From: Pogostemon cablin
Taxonomy: Eukaryota > Streptophyta > Magnoliopsida > Lamiales > Lamiaceae
Length of the DNA: 64,000 nt
Assembly (NCBI GenBank): GCA_023678885.1
Contig: CM042994.1
Coordinates: 19,501,073-19,565,072 of the forward strand
Direction of reading: 5' to 3'
Shown here: piece by piece, positions 12,066 through 23,836 of the stretch
Position numbering within the stretch: position 1 is the stretch's first letter
How the letters are laid out: each line of letters starts with the position of its first letter
The notes under the pieces: model-generated
What the model saw: the letters and a program-made list of their open reading frames with translations, nothing else
Told to the model about the DNA's origin: nothing
Databases searched by the model: none
Position numbers and translations under genes: made by a program

Positions 12066-12343
12066 CTCATTTCGTCCAAGTTAAATTTTATACTTTTCTC
12101 ATTTGTTCCACATTAAATTTTATCACCCAAATTGGAAACATCACATTACTTCCCAACCCTAAAAAGTACATCTTAATTACAAATATAATACTCTCACCTA
12201 ACATATATAACATAATTAATAATTTTTTTATTATCTAAAAATATTATATTACCCTCTAAAAGTCAATAAAATTAGTCAAAAAATAACTTTTCTTAAATTT
12301 TGTGTCAACAGTAATGACAAAGAATAATATGGGACGAAGAGAA
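12066..12343. mobile_element. Stowaway-like MITE (diverged)
   Basis: The left end, CTCATTTCGTCCAAG, is mirrored by GGGACGAAGAGAA on the right, with TA at both borders. The interior is AT-rich and non-coding. It lies about 60 bp before the probable promoter of the WDR74-like gene. Confidence 0.55.
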
Positions 12344-12404
12344 TATTACTTTATTTATAAAATACTACTACTTTTGTTATGAAATTATTAATTAAAAAAT
12401 TGAA

Positions 12405-12515
12405 AAATTGGGCTTCATTTTTTGTTCTGCCAAGGCCCTTAAATTATCATCATTGATCAACCCAATACGAATGACTTTATGGGCCAAGAGGCGGTCCATT
12501 TAGACCAAAGCCCTC
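12405..12515 (+). promoter_or_regulatory. Site II (TGGGCC/T) cluster upstream of the WDR74-like gene
   Basis: TGGGCT at 12409, AGGCCC at 12433, TGGGCC at 12480 and AGCCC near 12510 lie 230-330 bp before the start codon. Site II motifs bound by TCP factors are enriched in plant promoters of ribosomal and ribosome-biogenesis genes. That fits the predicted role of the downstream gene. The assignment is by motif only. Confidence 0.45.
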
Positions 12516-12605
12516 AAAAAATCTTGATTGTCTGTCTGCTCGGCGTCTGCGGCAGCTCCTCCTCCTCCACACTGCCTCCACCCTGCCACCACAGCCGTTC
12601 CCATT

Positions 12606-12621
12606 CCTCTCTCTCTCTCTC

Positions 12622-12654
<33 letters not shown>
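12606..12654 (+). repeat. (CT)n tract in the probable 5' leader
   Basis: A CT-dinucleotide run interrupted once by ATTT. Such pyrimidine tracts are common near plant transcription starts. It lies 84 bp before the ATG at 12738. Confidence 0.85.
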
Positions 12655-12658
<4 letters not shown>

Positions 12659-12737
12659 ATACACGTATGCATACGCGTATTTCAAGTCTAATACGTATAC
12701 TTAGACGTATTTCAAGTTCAATACTATACAAAGAGGT

Positions 12738-15700
12738 ATGCCGCGGACTACGACTGTCGAAAGTCCTGGTTGCCCCACACTCCGAGCCTTAACCTTTGAT
12801 GCTCTCGGCCTTGTCAAAGGTATATGGAAGAAAGTCAATTGTTATTCTTATACAGTAGGCATTATGACTGGTATTCATTCACATGGTTGGGTAAAATTTT
12901 CAAACAGTTATCGAGGCGCGTGATGGACAGGATGCGGGTGCTGCAAAGTTGGTGGGCAGATGGGGCGACCCGGATGCATCTAAGTGCGTGCTTTCAGCTT
13001 CGATAATGGATCGAGAGTCCGACCCGGTATATCATGTTTCTTGCTCCTATTGTAGTGGTGTTAGGTTTTATTTGCAAATGAAGCTGATTTTTAGCTTGTG
13101 AAGTGAATCCTTATATATCTGGAGTTAATTTATACTTCCACATTTGTTATTGGTGTTTGTTATGCTTTACACGAAACGTAGAGATTTGGTAGTGATAGTT
13201 GGCTACTGGAGTAGCTTAAACATAAGTTCTATAATCCAGTGTTGTGAAAATTATTCATGTGACTGTATGAGTGTGCATTGGGGAGTAATGTGTTTTTTTT
13301 AAACAGATTGATTTGGATACTTTAAGGTTGCGTCTGGATTGTTGAATTTGAAATTTGAGAACCTGATATGATTGTGTTTCATAACCACAAGTTAAGGAGG
13401 GATTCATAATCTGTCCTAAACACCCAAAACTAGTTCAAAATGAGGGTCATGGATTTTGAATTCATCCCATACCCACACCATTGGCTTACAGTTATGAATT
13501 TCAAAATCCATATTCCATCCCCATATTGCTTGATCTGAAGTCTCTAATTATCAGAAGTTAAGAACTATCAGAAGTTTCTAGTCATCTCTTTGGAACTTTT
13601 TTGCTTGTTAGGCATTCTAGGATTCTAGTCATCTCTTTGAAAGATGCTTTAATGATTGATGCTTATTTTAAGGGTATATTGGTTCCATGTTGGCTGTTAT
13701 CTTTAAAATTATGTGATATAATTTTACTCAGACAAAATTAGTTGCACTCAAATGTTGGGTTTTGTATGACAAACTTTGTTAAGGTCCTTTTCATTTGTAA
13801 ATTGTAATTTGACATATTTGTTTCTTGTATTGTATCTGAATGTGTGAATTTTGCAGCTGGTTAGTATTGCAAGAAAGTGTGGTTCGGTAAGTCTATCTTG
13901 CTTACATGAATTTTTCACTGCACATTGAGATTTATGCATTAACAGATTTTGGAATCCTAATTCATTTTAAAGGTTGATGTGATTAGTGCCATTCATGGGG
14001 ATCTTCGTATTCACATTCCAGACATATGTCAAGCTTCAGGGGGTCCTGAGGATGATGCCATCATTGGGGTGCATTTGTTGCGAAAACATCGATCAGAGTC
14101 GTCATCCAGGTGTGCTACCATTTCAGTAAATGTTAATGTTAGTGGATCCTTTTTTCCTCTAAATCTGTGATTTTTTAGCTAGTTTTCTTCTGTGTTTAGT
14201 AAAGAGTAGAAATACTGGATCTAATTGTAGTTACTGGATATCTCTGCTTGAGAATAGCATAGATGAATTTATTGCTTTGTTAAATTTCATTTACTTGGAA
14301 AGAATAATTCTCGGTCTAGTGTTCTTTAAAGAAGGGAACATGATCTCTCGTCTATGTTAGTCATTCTAGAACTTCCAAAATTGAAGCAATGTCTTAGGCA
14401 CATAAGCTAGGGAGCCCTAACTTCACCTAAAACCATGACTGAAAGTGAAGGGTTGACCCCCACTTATATGCCTTTCCACACTTGTATGTGGAACTGACTT
14501 AGAATATTATAACAATCCATCCCCCTTTGAACCGGACATCCATGGACAGCACACCCCGGGTGGCAACCCACATGCCAAGGCCCACAGTTCCGGCAGGTAG
14601 CCCCTCCCTGCGGCCCGTCCGAACTTGGCAGGTCGGACCAATTTGTTTGAGTCAGAAGTGAGAATGCAATACCAAACAATCGCAAGTGCGATCCAATTCC
14701 TCAACCAGACGGTTGTCTTATTCCACAATGATTTTTCCTCCCCTAATACCCGATGTTCAAGAACTAAATAGAATATAAAAAAGGAAAGAAGCACATGAAC
14801 AGATGGGCCAAAAACATAATTGAAAATCAAAATACAGTTTAAGCAGTTAAGCCTCTTTTCTTTCTTCTGCTGTAAACACGATCCATAACACAATGCAAGA
14901 TGAGAGTTCTGTGAAGTGAGTTACCCATTGATCTGAGAAGGAACACTGTAGACCCTTCCTTGCTTGATTTCTGGTGTAGAGGGTTTATTATTTTTCCTTG
15001 TTCCCTAATTGGAATCTTATCTAATTGTTGGTCCACGAGTCCGTTAACTTTTTCGCTTTTACTTTTTACTTCTGCCTCTTTAATACACCATGCCGTGTGT
15101 GTGACATTCAAACGAAGTATAAAGCAATGGGCTTAATTAACTTAATTGCGCTTAGACTAATTACTAGTTATCTAATCATTGTCTTATTACTTTTCAAAAA
15201 AAAATAAAATAATTGTCTTATTAGAAGTTCATGGGCCTTTAAATCCTTTTAGAGCTATCAACTTCTGATTATGTTAGAGATTTTTTCTGCTGGGATTGTT
15301 CTTTAACTTCAATGCATCGATTGCCTCAACTCTATCTCTTTGTTTCCATTTTTTTTTTGTAAAATGCATGACTGTGTATTCTCTAAAATAAAGTGATGAG
15401 GTGGCAAACAATAAGTTTATAGTTGTTAAAGGCGAGAGGCGCAAAAAGGTGCAAAGGCCTTGTTGGAGCCTGAGGCGCAAGGAGCGCGCTTGAGGTACAA
15501 ACTATTCTAGAACATAAATACATTAATATATCCAACTCAACACATAATGTCATAATGAACTTCATAATTCAAGTACTCGACACAAATAGACTATCAAAAT
15601 AGGCAAATAAGTAGAATCCTTCAAGTTCAAGAAAAACATCAAAACTAAATATTTTTTATTTTTTTTTAATTATGTGTGCATTAATGAGGAAAAAAATCAT

Positions 15701-18700
15701 AATATATGATGATAAAATTTAAAAAAATAAGTAAACTTCATGGTTAAAATATTTTAAAAATAGAGAAGCAAACTTCATAGATAACATATAATGATTTAAA
15801 TACTGCTGTTTTATTTTTCAAAAAAAAAAAATTCATATCCAACTTCATGGATAAAATATGAAGCTTTTAGCCAGAAATCATAACTTCATAGAAAACTACT
15901 AGGAAAGTTTTTTTTTTTTTAAATTGCTGCTGTTTTATTTTTAAAAGTGAGAAAATCAGAAGGAAATTTTTTTTTTTAAAAATTAAAAAAATAAGAAAAA
16001 AAAAACCTAAAATTGCAGCTGTGTCGGAGAGGAATAGAGGATGGGTAGTGGTGGCAGCTAATCTCTCTAAAAACCCTAACTATTTGTGGTGGAGTGAAAA
16101 TGAACTCAAAACCCTAATCAATATCGATATGTATAAATAAAAATCAAAATTTAACTGTAACTATTAAAAGTGTGTTTTCCAAATGACAACTTGAGAAAAA
16201 ATAAGTCTAAAATCCCATAGTATTAGGAATTGTCAGTCGCCTTTTGCCTGACAGAAAGGCGGACAAAGGCGAAGGTTTTTTTAAACATCAGCCCTAAACC
16301 CCCAAAAACCTAGAAACACAGGCGTTTAGTTCTGCGCCTTTCGCCTTTAACAACTATGTCCTCGCCTAAGGCACGCCTTTAACATCTATGTTTCAAATAA
16401 ATCCACATATTCTATTGAAAACTACCAACTCCGCTAATTTTTACTTTTGATATAATTCCTAATTTCTCTAATTTTCATACAGTTGAAGTGAAAGAGATGA
16501 TTCTCTCTTTCTCTTGACACACACACTTATCATTGGTTTTTTTGCATCTGATAACCTTTAAAGGATTTTCTTTAAATATATGATGTTTGGCTTGGAAGTC
16601 TGATATATCTGTGCAGTTAAAGATGAATGGCAAAGAAAGACCACCATTGTTTGCATCTTAACGAAAATGCAGAAGAGATTGGACTAGAATTGATTATGTT
16701 GTGATCATAACAATGTTTAATTCTCAGGCTTATTTTCAAAATTTGTTCGGTTCATTATTATCGTGATGTTGTGTCACTTAAGGCAGTCTTTATCTTACCC
16801 GTGACTATGTCAAAGCATTTTACATTAATAATCTTTCAGCTGCATGCCTTCCCTTTCTTTGTACCTCTTTATCATTACTCTTAACTAGATGTTGTGAATG
16901 TAAGATTCTTTTGGTTGTATTAGCTTCTAAACTCTTGTTTCAGGGCATGTACTCTGCTAACTTCTACGACAAAAGGTCGTGCTACCATGGAGTCTTTGGA
17001 GTTCGGAAGAACTCTTGCAGACTTTGTTCGTGATCCTTCTCCAACTGTCTTGAATGTAAGTGGGTCAGGCAATATTTTATGTTCAAAAGTGGATTACATG
17101 GAGAATTATGCCTTGTTTGGAGGGTGAGTTTCAGTATATTTAAAACTGGAATTTATATTGATCTAAGTTGTACATACTAAGGGGCAACCTCTCTTGTTCT
17201 AAAACAGGAAGGGTGTTGAAGTTAATGTATGGGATCTTCATGAGTGCGTTAAAATATGGACAGCAAAATCTGTAAGCAATTAATTTTCCATGTTTGCCTC
17301 TCTTTGTGGATACAGATTTCTTTACTGATTGCTTACATTCTCGAATTTCTGAATTTATCTTTGGTAGCCCCCTAAAAACAATCTTGGAATATTCACCCCA
17401 ACTTGGTTCACATCAGCAACCTTTTTGAGTAAAGATGATCACAGGAAATTTGTTGCTGGCACCAACTCCCATCAGGTAATGCTGCAATATTTTCTACGAC
17501 TTTGCTATAATACTCTAATTGGATGTGCATTGCATAATTACCAGTGTGGTAAGAAAAATAATTTAGTTTGTTAGAGATAGCCTTTTGAAATGGCAGGAAA
17601 TTATCCTTCTCTAGGAGTGAATATCCTATCCCAAATATTTTGCTAAGGTATATTCATACAAGTCCTCTCGAGCTATTCTTAAATCAAGGATGAGATGCCA
17701 CAAATGCTTCAATGTATATTGGAGCATCTGCTGATGAAATAGCATAGATGGGGTGTAGGAATGTATTTTGTTATTGACGATGTTTTGTGACTTTTTTATT
17801 TTGTTTGAGTAATTGCCCTTTGCGATTGTGCAAACTTTAATATCTGGCTAATGATAATTTGTTACTGAGAAATTAAATGCTTAATTCGCTTTCATAATCT
17901 TATTGTTTTGTTTGTGACTCGAGCTTTAATCACTTTAAGATGTGAGAAAAGGGTAGGGCTTATGTTATTAAGTGAACTGACCATGGTACCTGGCAGGTTC
18001 GTTTCTATGACATTTCTTCTCAGAGAAGGCCTGTTATGTCAATTGATTTTAGAGAAACCCCCATTAGGGCAGTTTCTGAAGATATTGATGGGCATACAGT
18101 ATATATTGGAAATGGCTCAGGGGACCTCGCTTCCATTGACATGCGCACAGGTATTTAAGTGTTTTATAGTGGTGTAATCTGTGTATACCTAGAACTTCAA
18201 ATGTGCCTTGTTTGGATCAGCAGTTTACTTTTTTTACATTCACAAAACATTACTGTCTTTTTTCCTCTCCCTTGAGTTTTCATCTATTATTCGCTCTAAT
18301 TCTATAATGGCTAGATAATATGGTCCTAAATAATGGATCTGCAGTTTACTTTTGTTACATTCATAAATCATTACTGTCTTTTTTCCTCTCCCTCTAGTTT
18401 TCATCTATTATTCGCTCTAATCCTATAATGGCTAGATAATACGGTCCTAAATAATATCCCCATGATGCTGACATGATGTGATAATAAGTTCCACTTCTTC
18501 AAAGACTTAATTATTCAAGATTTGAAGTTCCTCATAACAATAAGTAACCAAGCATATATGAAGATATTATTTTTTGAACTGTTATATTATATGTCATGTC
18601 AAAGTTAATTGCTCCTTCCGTTATTTTGAGAGATCAAATTTATAATGCATATATGTGCACTCCCATATCAGGTAATTACTGTTGAGATCTCTGTGCTTAT

Positions 18701-19127
18701 GTCTGACGTTATATGCCCAATGAATTAGATCCCTAACATGTGTCAGTGATCTATGAAGAAGTACGAGAAATGTCTAATTACATTTTTTCATACCTGTAGT
18801 ATACCTGCTCCAATATAGGCTTTTGGTTTTAACTTAATTTTTTGCTATTTAATGTAGGGAAAGTCTTGGGATGCTTCCTAGGAAAATGTTCTGGAAGTAT
18901 AAGATCCATAGCTCGTCACCCTGAACTCCCTGTGATTGCGTCATGTGGTGAGTATCTTTACAAGACCAAGATTTTATGGGTTCTATCTGCCTATCTCTGA
19001 ATCTATACTATTATATTACAAGCATATAGAGCATGTATATTTCTTAAAAACTGAGTTCTGCTTCTGCTGTATTTTAGGTATACAAGCCTGGTGTGTATGA
19101 CTGTATACGGAACCATAGAAATTCAAC

Positions 19128-19159
<32 letters not shown>

Positions 19160-19920
19160 TTTATTTGCCCTTTATATTATCCTTTCTTAAAGCTTAGCCT
19201 GATATGACTCTGTATATTCCAACAAATAAGTTGTTTTATGTATTTCGGAGTAGTTGTTGACCTTGAGAACTGGATTTTATATTAGGGCTGGACAGCTACT
19301 TGCGCATCTGGGACATAAAGTCACGACAAATCCTCTCAGCTGTATGTTTTACATAACTAACTGAAAGGGAATTTGTGCTGTCAGTATTTAGCAAAGTTTT
19401 TATCTGTTAATCAAATTACTTGCTGAGTCTGTAAATGTGGCAATATTTGCTAGCTATCATGAGTATATTTCAGCTGAGGATTCTATCGCAAATTTATTGA
19501 ATGCAGGTTTTCTTGAAACAACATCTTAGTACTGTTGTCTTTGATTCCCACTTCCGTAATGAAGGTATCTGCTCCTTTTTAGCTTTGTTTTCTTCTTTAT
19601 GCCTCGAGTCTGTGCTTGTTGCATCTAACATAAACTCTTTAAGATGTGCATGTAATGTAGTTTGCTTTGTTGCCAAACAATTATGTTAGTTTAACTCCCA
19701 CAGCCCTTAGTTGCATGTACTCGAATACATTCCCTGATGCTGTGTTGCTCTCTCCGCAGTTGCTGATTCAGCTCCTGCACCACAAGTTGCAAATACAGAA
19801 GAAATAGACAACATAGAAGAAACGCGTGTTAAACGAAAAAGGGAGTCTAGAAATAAGCATGGAAGTAAGAAGGCAAAGTCGAAGAAAAGTAGCAGGAGGT
19901 TAAAAGATGAGGAAGATTGA
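12738..19920 (+). CDS. WDR74: WDR74-like WD40-repeat protein (ribosome biogenesis), 12 exons
   Basis: Exons: 12738-12819, 12908-13026, 13857-13886, 13973-14109, 16944-17123, 17208-17271, 17368-17475, 17997-18150, 18858-18947, 19286-19341, 19507-19564, 19760-19920. All introns are GT-AG, all phases agree, and the product is 412 aa. It starts MPRTTTVESPGCPTLRALTF, as plant WDR74-like proteins do. Blade-like segments include YALFGGKGVEVNVWDLH, VAGTNSHQVRFYD, VYIGNGSGDLASID and SYLRIWDIKS. The C-terminus is Lys/Arg-rich (KRKRESRNKHGSKKAKSKK), a probable nucleolar localisation signal. In yeast and animals the family (Nsa1/WDR74) acts in nucleolar assembly of the 60S subunit; function here is inferred from homology. 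Intron 4 (2.8 kb) carries an hAT-like insertion and intron 8 a tandem duplication. A CT tract and site II motifs precede the gene. No coding defect is seen. Confidence 0.9.
14450..14790. repeat. Dispersed-repeat-like GC-rich segment in WDR74 intron 4
   Basis: A GC-rich patch at about 14520-14640, preceded by ACTTATATGCCTTTCCACAC, stands out from the AT-rich intron. Its style resembles noncoding dispersed repeats of plant genomes, but I recognise no terminal repeats or coding domain. The 128-codon minus-strand frame across it looks fortuitous. Confidence 0.3.
15419..16357. mobile_element. hAT-like non-autonomous element in WDR74 intron 4
   Basis: ATAGTTGTTAAAGGCGA at 15419-15435 has a nearly perfect inverted copy at 16341-16357 (15 of 15 inner bases). 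Both ends are rich in AGGCG/CGCCT words (GCGCAAAAAGG, CGCCTTTCGCC). The interior is non-coding. A truncated relative lies at 45350-45547. A second, weaker end (GCCTTTAACATCTATG) follows at about 16376-16392. No clean 8-bp target duplication was found. Confidence 0.6.
18221..18462 (+). repeat. 121-bp tandem duplication in WDR74 intron 8
   Basis: Positions 18221-18341 are repeated at 18342-18462 with a few substitutions (CAGTTTACTT ... GGTCCTAAATAAT). It lies entirely within an intron and should not affect the protein. Confidence 0.85.
19129..19159. repeat. (TAT)n microsatellite in WDR74 intron 9
   Basis: About ten TTA/TAT trinucleotide repeats within the intron between exons 9 and 10. Confidence 0.9.
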
Positions 19921-20380
19921 CACGATGCTCTGTGGAGAGCGAACGACAAATTTTGACTAGTAGTTTTTGAGATCTTATACTTGGTGTTTGTGTGAGAATT
20001 TAGGGTTTGCGAAGAAATTGGAGTGGCATGCTCTAGATTTGTGGGTTAGAATGTTCTTGATTTGTGGATATATGCCCTATGGTTCGTGATAAGAAATTTG
20101 GGAGAGCCCCCTCTTTTTTGTTTTTGTTTTTTTTTTGTTTTAACTACATGTAACTGTGTTTAATGAGGTTTATATTCCTTATATTTCGAATTTCTGGGTA
20201 AGAAATGAACTAGCAAATTGTTTGGTCTAGTTTCACTCTCTTTCCGAATGGTCTACAGCAACACTTGAAACATATTGTGTCACTTTCTTCTTTCTTCTTC
20301 TCCTTTCTCATAATTTTTTTTTTAATTTTATAAATTAGTTCGTCTTACAAAAATTGACACATTTTCCTTTTTAAGTATTA

Positions 20381-20577
20381 CCTTCGTCCCACCGAAATAT
20401 TTCAATTTTATTATATTAGTATTTTATTCAAAGGTTTTCATTTTTATTTTAGTGAAAGGGTTCTAATATGACCAATAATTTACTATTAATACAATTATAC
20501 ACTATACAAAAAATAATAATAATATTAATTTAATGCAAAAAATGAATGGAGATTTTTGTTTGAGACGGGCGAAATAT
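20381..20577. mobile_element. Stowaway-like MITE (diverged)
   Basis: Starts CCTTCGTCCCACCGAAATAT after TA and ends GAGACGGGCGAAATATG before TA. The interior resembles the MITE at 20734-20936, including AATACAACTA...AAATAATAAT-type words. The ends have drifted. Confidence 0.5.
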
Positions 20578-20733
20578 GTAGGATTCACATAAAACAATAA
20601 AGAAGTATAACTTTTCTAAAGGGGATACTCATGTGAGATTCTCATGTAAGTGTAACCCTCTTTTTTAAATATTTAATATGTCCTGTCGTAATGGTTTCAT
20701 TTGCTTTTCGTATGAAAATTAAGAAATATAGTA

Positions 20734-20936
20734 CTCCCTCCATCCCACCGAAAGATCACCATTTTACTATATTGGATGTCCCATCCAAATGTCACAATTT
20801 TCCACTTTTAGTAAAAAGGTACAACATGTGGTCCATCACTCACTACTAATACAACTACCCACTACACATAAAATAATAATATTCCTTAATCTACTCACAA
20901 AAAACAATCGGTGACGTTTGGGTGAGACGGAGGGAG
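20734..20936. mobile_element. Stowaway-like MITE
   Basis: Left terminal CTCCCTCCATCCCACCG and right terminal GGGTGAGACGGAGGGAG form inverted repeats, flanked by TA dinucleotides. It is about 203 bp and non-coding, a typical Stowaway (Tc1/Mariner-derived) MITE. Confidence 0.8.
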
Positions 20937-20956
20937 TATTTTTAATGTGTAGTGAC

Positions 20957-22080
20957 TAGGGGTGGGGAAAAATACCAAAATTTTGGTATATCGCCCTTAC
21001 CATATCGAAAAATACCGATTTTACAGAAATTTTAGGTATGCCAAATTTTTTTGTAAGGTATGATACTGTATTGAAAATTTGGGTACGATAAAAGTGTATA
21101 AATTATCAATACCGCGGTATTTCGGTATAAAATACCGTAAAATATTTAATTTTTGAGTAATATGATACGATATACCATACTACATGCAATTATAATTATT
21201 ATTTATATATTATAATTTTTAATTGAATTATATATATACTATTTAATTAAAAGATTAAATCTAAAATCCTAATTTAAATTATATAATTATAAATGAGTGA
21301 TAAAGTTGGTTGTCTTTCATGACAACTTGTATTTCTTTTTTAATTATGTAGTTCTATCCTATATGAAAATTTAAAAGTGTTGATTATATAAGTTCTAAAT
21401 GCTTCTTGTGTAGATTTCTTCGGTACTATTTATTTAATGACAAACACTTGTGTAAACCAACTTTACATACATTAATTATATAAGCCTGTTACTTTTTAGT
21501 ACATAAAAAATTACTCTTTAGCACATAAATTATTATTCTTCTAAATTAAAAAATCACTCTTAAAATTCTTGTAAATCCTGATTTATCGATTAATTTTAGT
21601 ATATGAAAAATTACTCTTTAGAGAGAGTCATTTTTTTAATAATAAAGAGTAATTTTAAAAAATAGAGTTTACATGTAAACCCGATTTATATGAAATTCAC
21701 TCTTATTTAATTTAGTCGTTTATTGATCATCGTATATTAATCTTATTATGAATTTGTTATCTAGTATTAGAATTTGTTTTATAGCTATCTTTCAATTTTT
21801 AGTACAGTTTTTAATTAGATTTATTAAATTTTAGGTGCATAACGGCATAGAAAACTATCTAATAGTACGGTATATACCGACATTTTAGGTATGATACGAC
21901 ATACCAAAATATCGGTAAGCAGAAGGTATACTATTTTCTTATACCAAAATATCGGTATACCGAACTATGGTATACCGAAAGTTTAGGCAAGGTAACGATA
22001 TAATTTTTTATATACCAAAAATTTCGATACGGTATATGATATGTCAAAAAATCTTTAGTATGCCATACCGCCCATCCCTA
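20957..22080. mobile_element. Non-autonomous hAT-like element, 1.1 kb
   Basis: The element starts TAGGGGTGGG and ends CCCATCCCTA, inverted repeats with one mismatch, flanked by the exact 8-bp duplication GTAGTGAC at 20949-20956 and 22081-22088. An 8-bp duplication and TAGGGRTGGG ends fit the hAT superfamily. Subterminal regions are full of short motifs (GGTATACCG, AATACCG, TTTCGGTA) in both orientations, which in hAT elements serve as transposase-binding sites. No transposase is encoded, so any movement would need help from elsewhere. Confidence 0.85.
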
Positions 22081-22100
22081 GTAGTGACGGAAAATATATA

Positions 22101-22441
22101 TTCTTTCCGTTCCACACTTAATAGCACTGTAAATACGTAGTTTAAGAATTTTTGACATACATTATTGACTTTTTAAGGACATTGTGATATTTATGAGTAA
22201 TAATTAAAATATAAAGTATGTTATGTGTGTTAAGATGTGAATGATATTTTTAATACTCCATTAACATAACTTTTGAGATTATTAATTGATTTAATGTTTT
22301 TTTTTTTGTGGTGAAAATAAATTTGAAATGGGCAAACAAAAAGTACGAAACTAAATAAAAGGATGAGAAAATAATATTTTAATGTATTATAGATAATTGT
22401 GTTAGTATAAAAATAAGAATAAGATATATAATCGGAATGGA
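22101..22441. mobile_element. Possible Stowaway-like MITE remnant
   Basis: TTCTTTCCGTTCCACACTTA at the left and ATCGGAATGGAGCA at the right are weak inverted partners. The interior resembles that of the MITE at 30274-30551 (TATTGACTTTTTAAGG, AAAGTATGTTATGTGTGTTA). The ends are eroded. Confidence 0.4.
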
Positions 22442-22451
22442 GCACTGCTTA

Positions 22452-22736
22452 GGCCCACCCCATTGCTAAATCTCAGAAGTGAGGTTTTTTCTTACCATTG
22501 GGGAATCACATTCTCTCTCCTCTCACTTATTTTCATCCAAAAATTGATTTGGACCCATTTTTTTTCATCTCTCCTTTTTTTACTCTCTTTCTCTCTCCTA
22601 TTTCCCTCTCCCTCCCCAAAAAACTCGGGCATGAATTCACTACCTTTCCAAAAAAAAACCCCCTCTCCCCCATGACAAAAAACCTTTTTTTTAGCCCTCC
22701 ACGTCACCCAAAAAAAACCTCCCATTGGGGAGGGCC
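22452..22736. mobile_element. Tourist-like MITE (PIF/Harbinger)
   Basis: GGCCCACCCCATTG at the left and CCCATTGGGGAGGGCC at the right are inverted repeats, flanked by TTA on both sides (22449-22451 and 22737-22739). The 3-bp TTA/TAA duplication and GGSCC ends are diagnostic of Tourist MITEs. The ends resemble the left end of the Harbinger relic at 50256. It sits about 100 bp from the promoter-proximal region of HDA14. Confidence 0.85.
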
Positions 22737-22799
22737 TTATCAACCTTCGGACACTGGTCGTATTAAATTAAGGAAATAGCGGTTGTGAATACAAGTAAG

Positions 22800-22980
22800 A
22801 AAATTTAGTGTCATGCCCAATAGTTGGTTTAGTTGGGCCGTATGTGGCCTGTTTATTCAAGGGCCCATTTCAGATGGGACCCAAATATATAAAATGGTTT
22901 TAAGGCTCATGCATTTGAAATTATCCTGGTTTTTGTGGAACTCATGGAGCTTCGCATCTTCCAATCTCCATCTTCTGCAG
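22800..22980 (+). promoter_or_regulatory. Probable HDA14 promoter-proximal region and non-coding first exon
   Basis: TGGGCC at 22834 and GGGCCC at about 22861 are site II-like motifs. A leader exon probably ends at 22980, where TTCTGCAG is followed by GTACGT, and splices to 23832 (TTACAG), five bases before the ATG at 23837. The short open frame starting at 22813 is read here as leader. The transcription start is not resolved. Confidence 0.5.
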
Positions 22981-23836
22981 GTACGTTTATTTCCGTTTCC
23001 ATTTGGTTATTATAATCACCTTCATATTCTGTTAGATTAATCTAATTCGAAGTAAAAATGCCTGCCTAATATAATTTTGGTGTTTGCAATTGTCAATCCT
23101 TGTATAGTGTTTTGTGATGTTGATGTTTGATGGAACTCTATATAGTTTTTTTGTGAATATTTTGTTTTTCAGACATCTTAAAACATCTTAGTTTAGTGGT
23201 GATTTTTTGGATAGTGTGGGAAGAGCTCTGAAGATGAGACTATTTGTATACTTGTAATGAGGAATGAGAGATTAGTCAGTTTTCTGATATATTTGTGGCT
23301 TAAATTAGTTTGATTCCTGATAACCAGTTTCTTATAAACTTGATTTGATCTTTTTTGCTAGTTTAGCAACTATATTCCTTGTGTTATATTTGCTTCAGGC
23401 CTAATGGTTTAGAGATAGTTCCGGCTTCGAGTTTTTGAAGTCATTGTGAACCATATATATTAGGATGATGGATGTTACTGCATAAATAGCTTTCAAAATA
23501 AGATTACTTGAGGATGTCTGTTGGTATTCTGAACATGGAGCAGTTCTAAATTCCAATAGTGGCGTCTATCTCTCATACATTTTTTGGTGAAGAACCTGGT
23601 TTTTGTTCTGGATAACGGCAGTATAAATTTTGTAATTTGACGATGTACTCTACGAGATAATGTCTTTCCTTATTGAATTTTCTGATGGATATATACTGAT
23701 GGATATATAGGTTAGTTCTTCATTCCTAATGTGAATTATGGTACTTATCTTGCGTAGAAATCTTTTTTCGTATGGTCCTTTTTATTGATTTACCATCCTG
23801 AGCTCGTTATATTCTATTTTATGTCTTACAGGAGAT

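Noticed and set aside
14507..14893. 128-codon minus-strand frame in WDR74 intron 4
   Set aside because: No homology or splice context; it lies across a dispersed-repeat-like segment in an intron.
22813..23040. 75-codon open frame (starting MPNSWFSW) just before HDA14
   Set aside because: It spans the probable leader exon and crosses a good splice donor at 22981; composition is not protein-like, so it is treated as leader.
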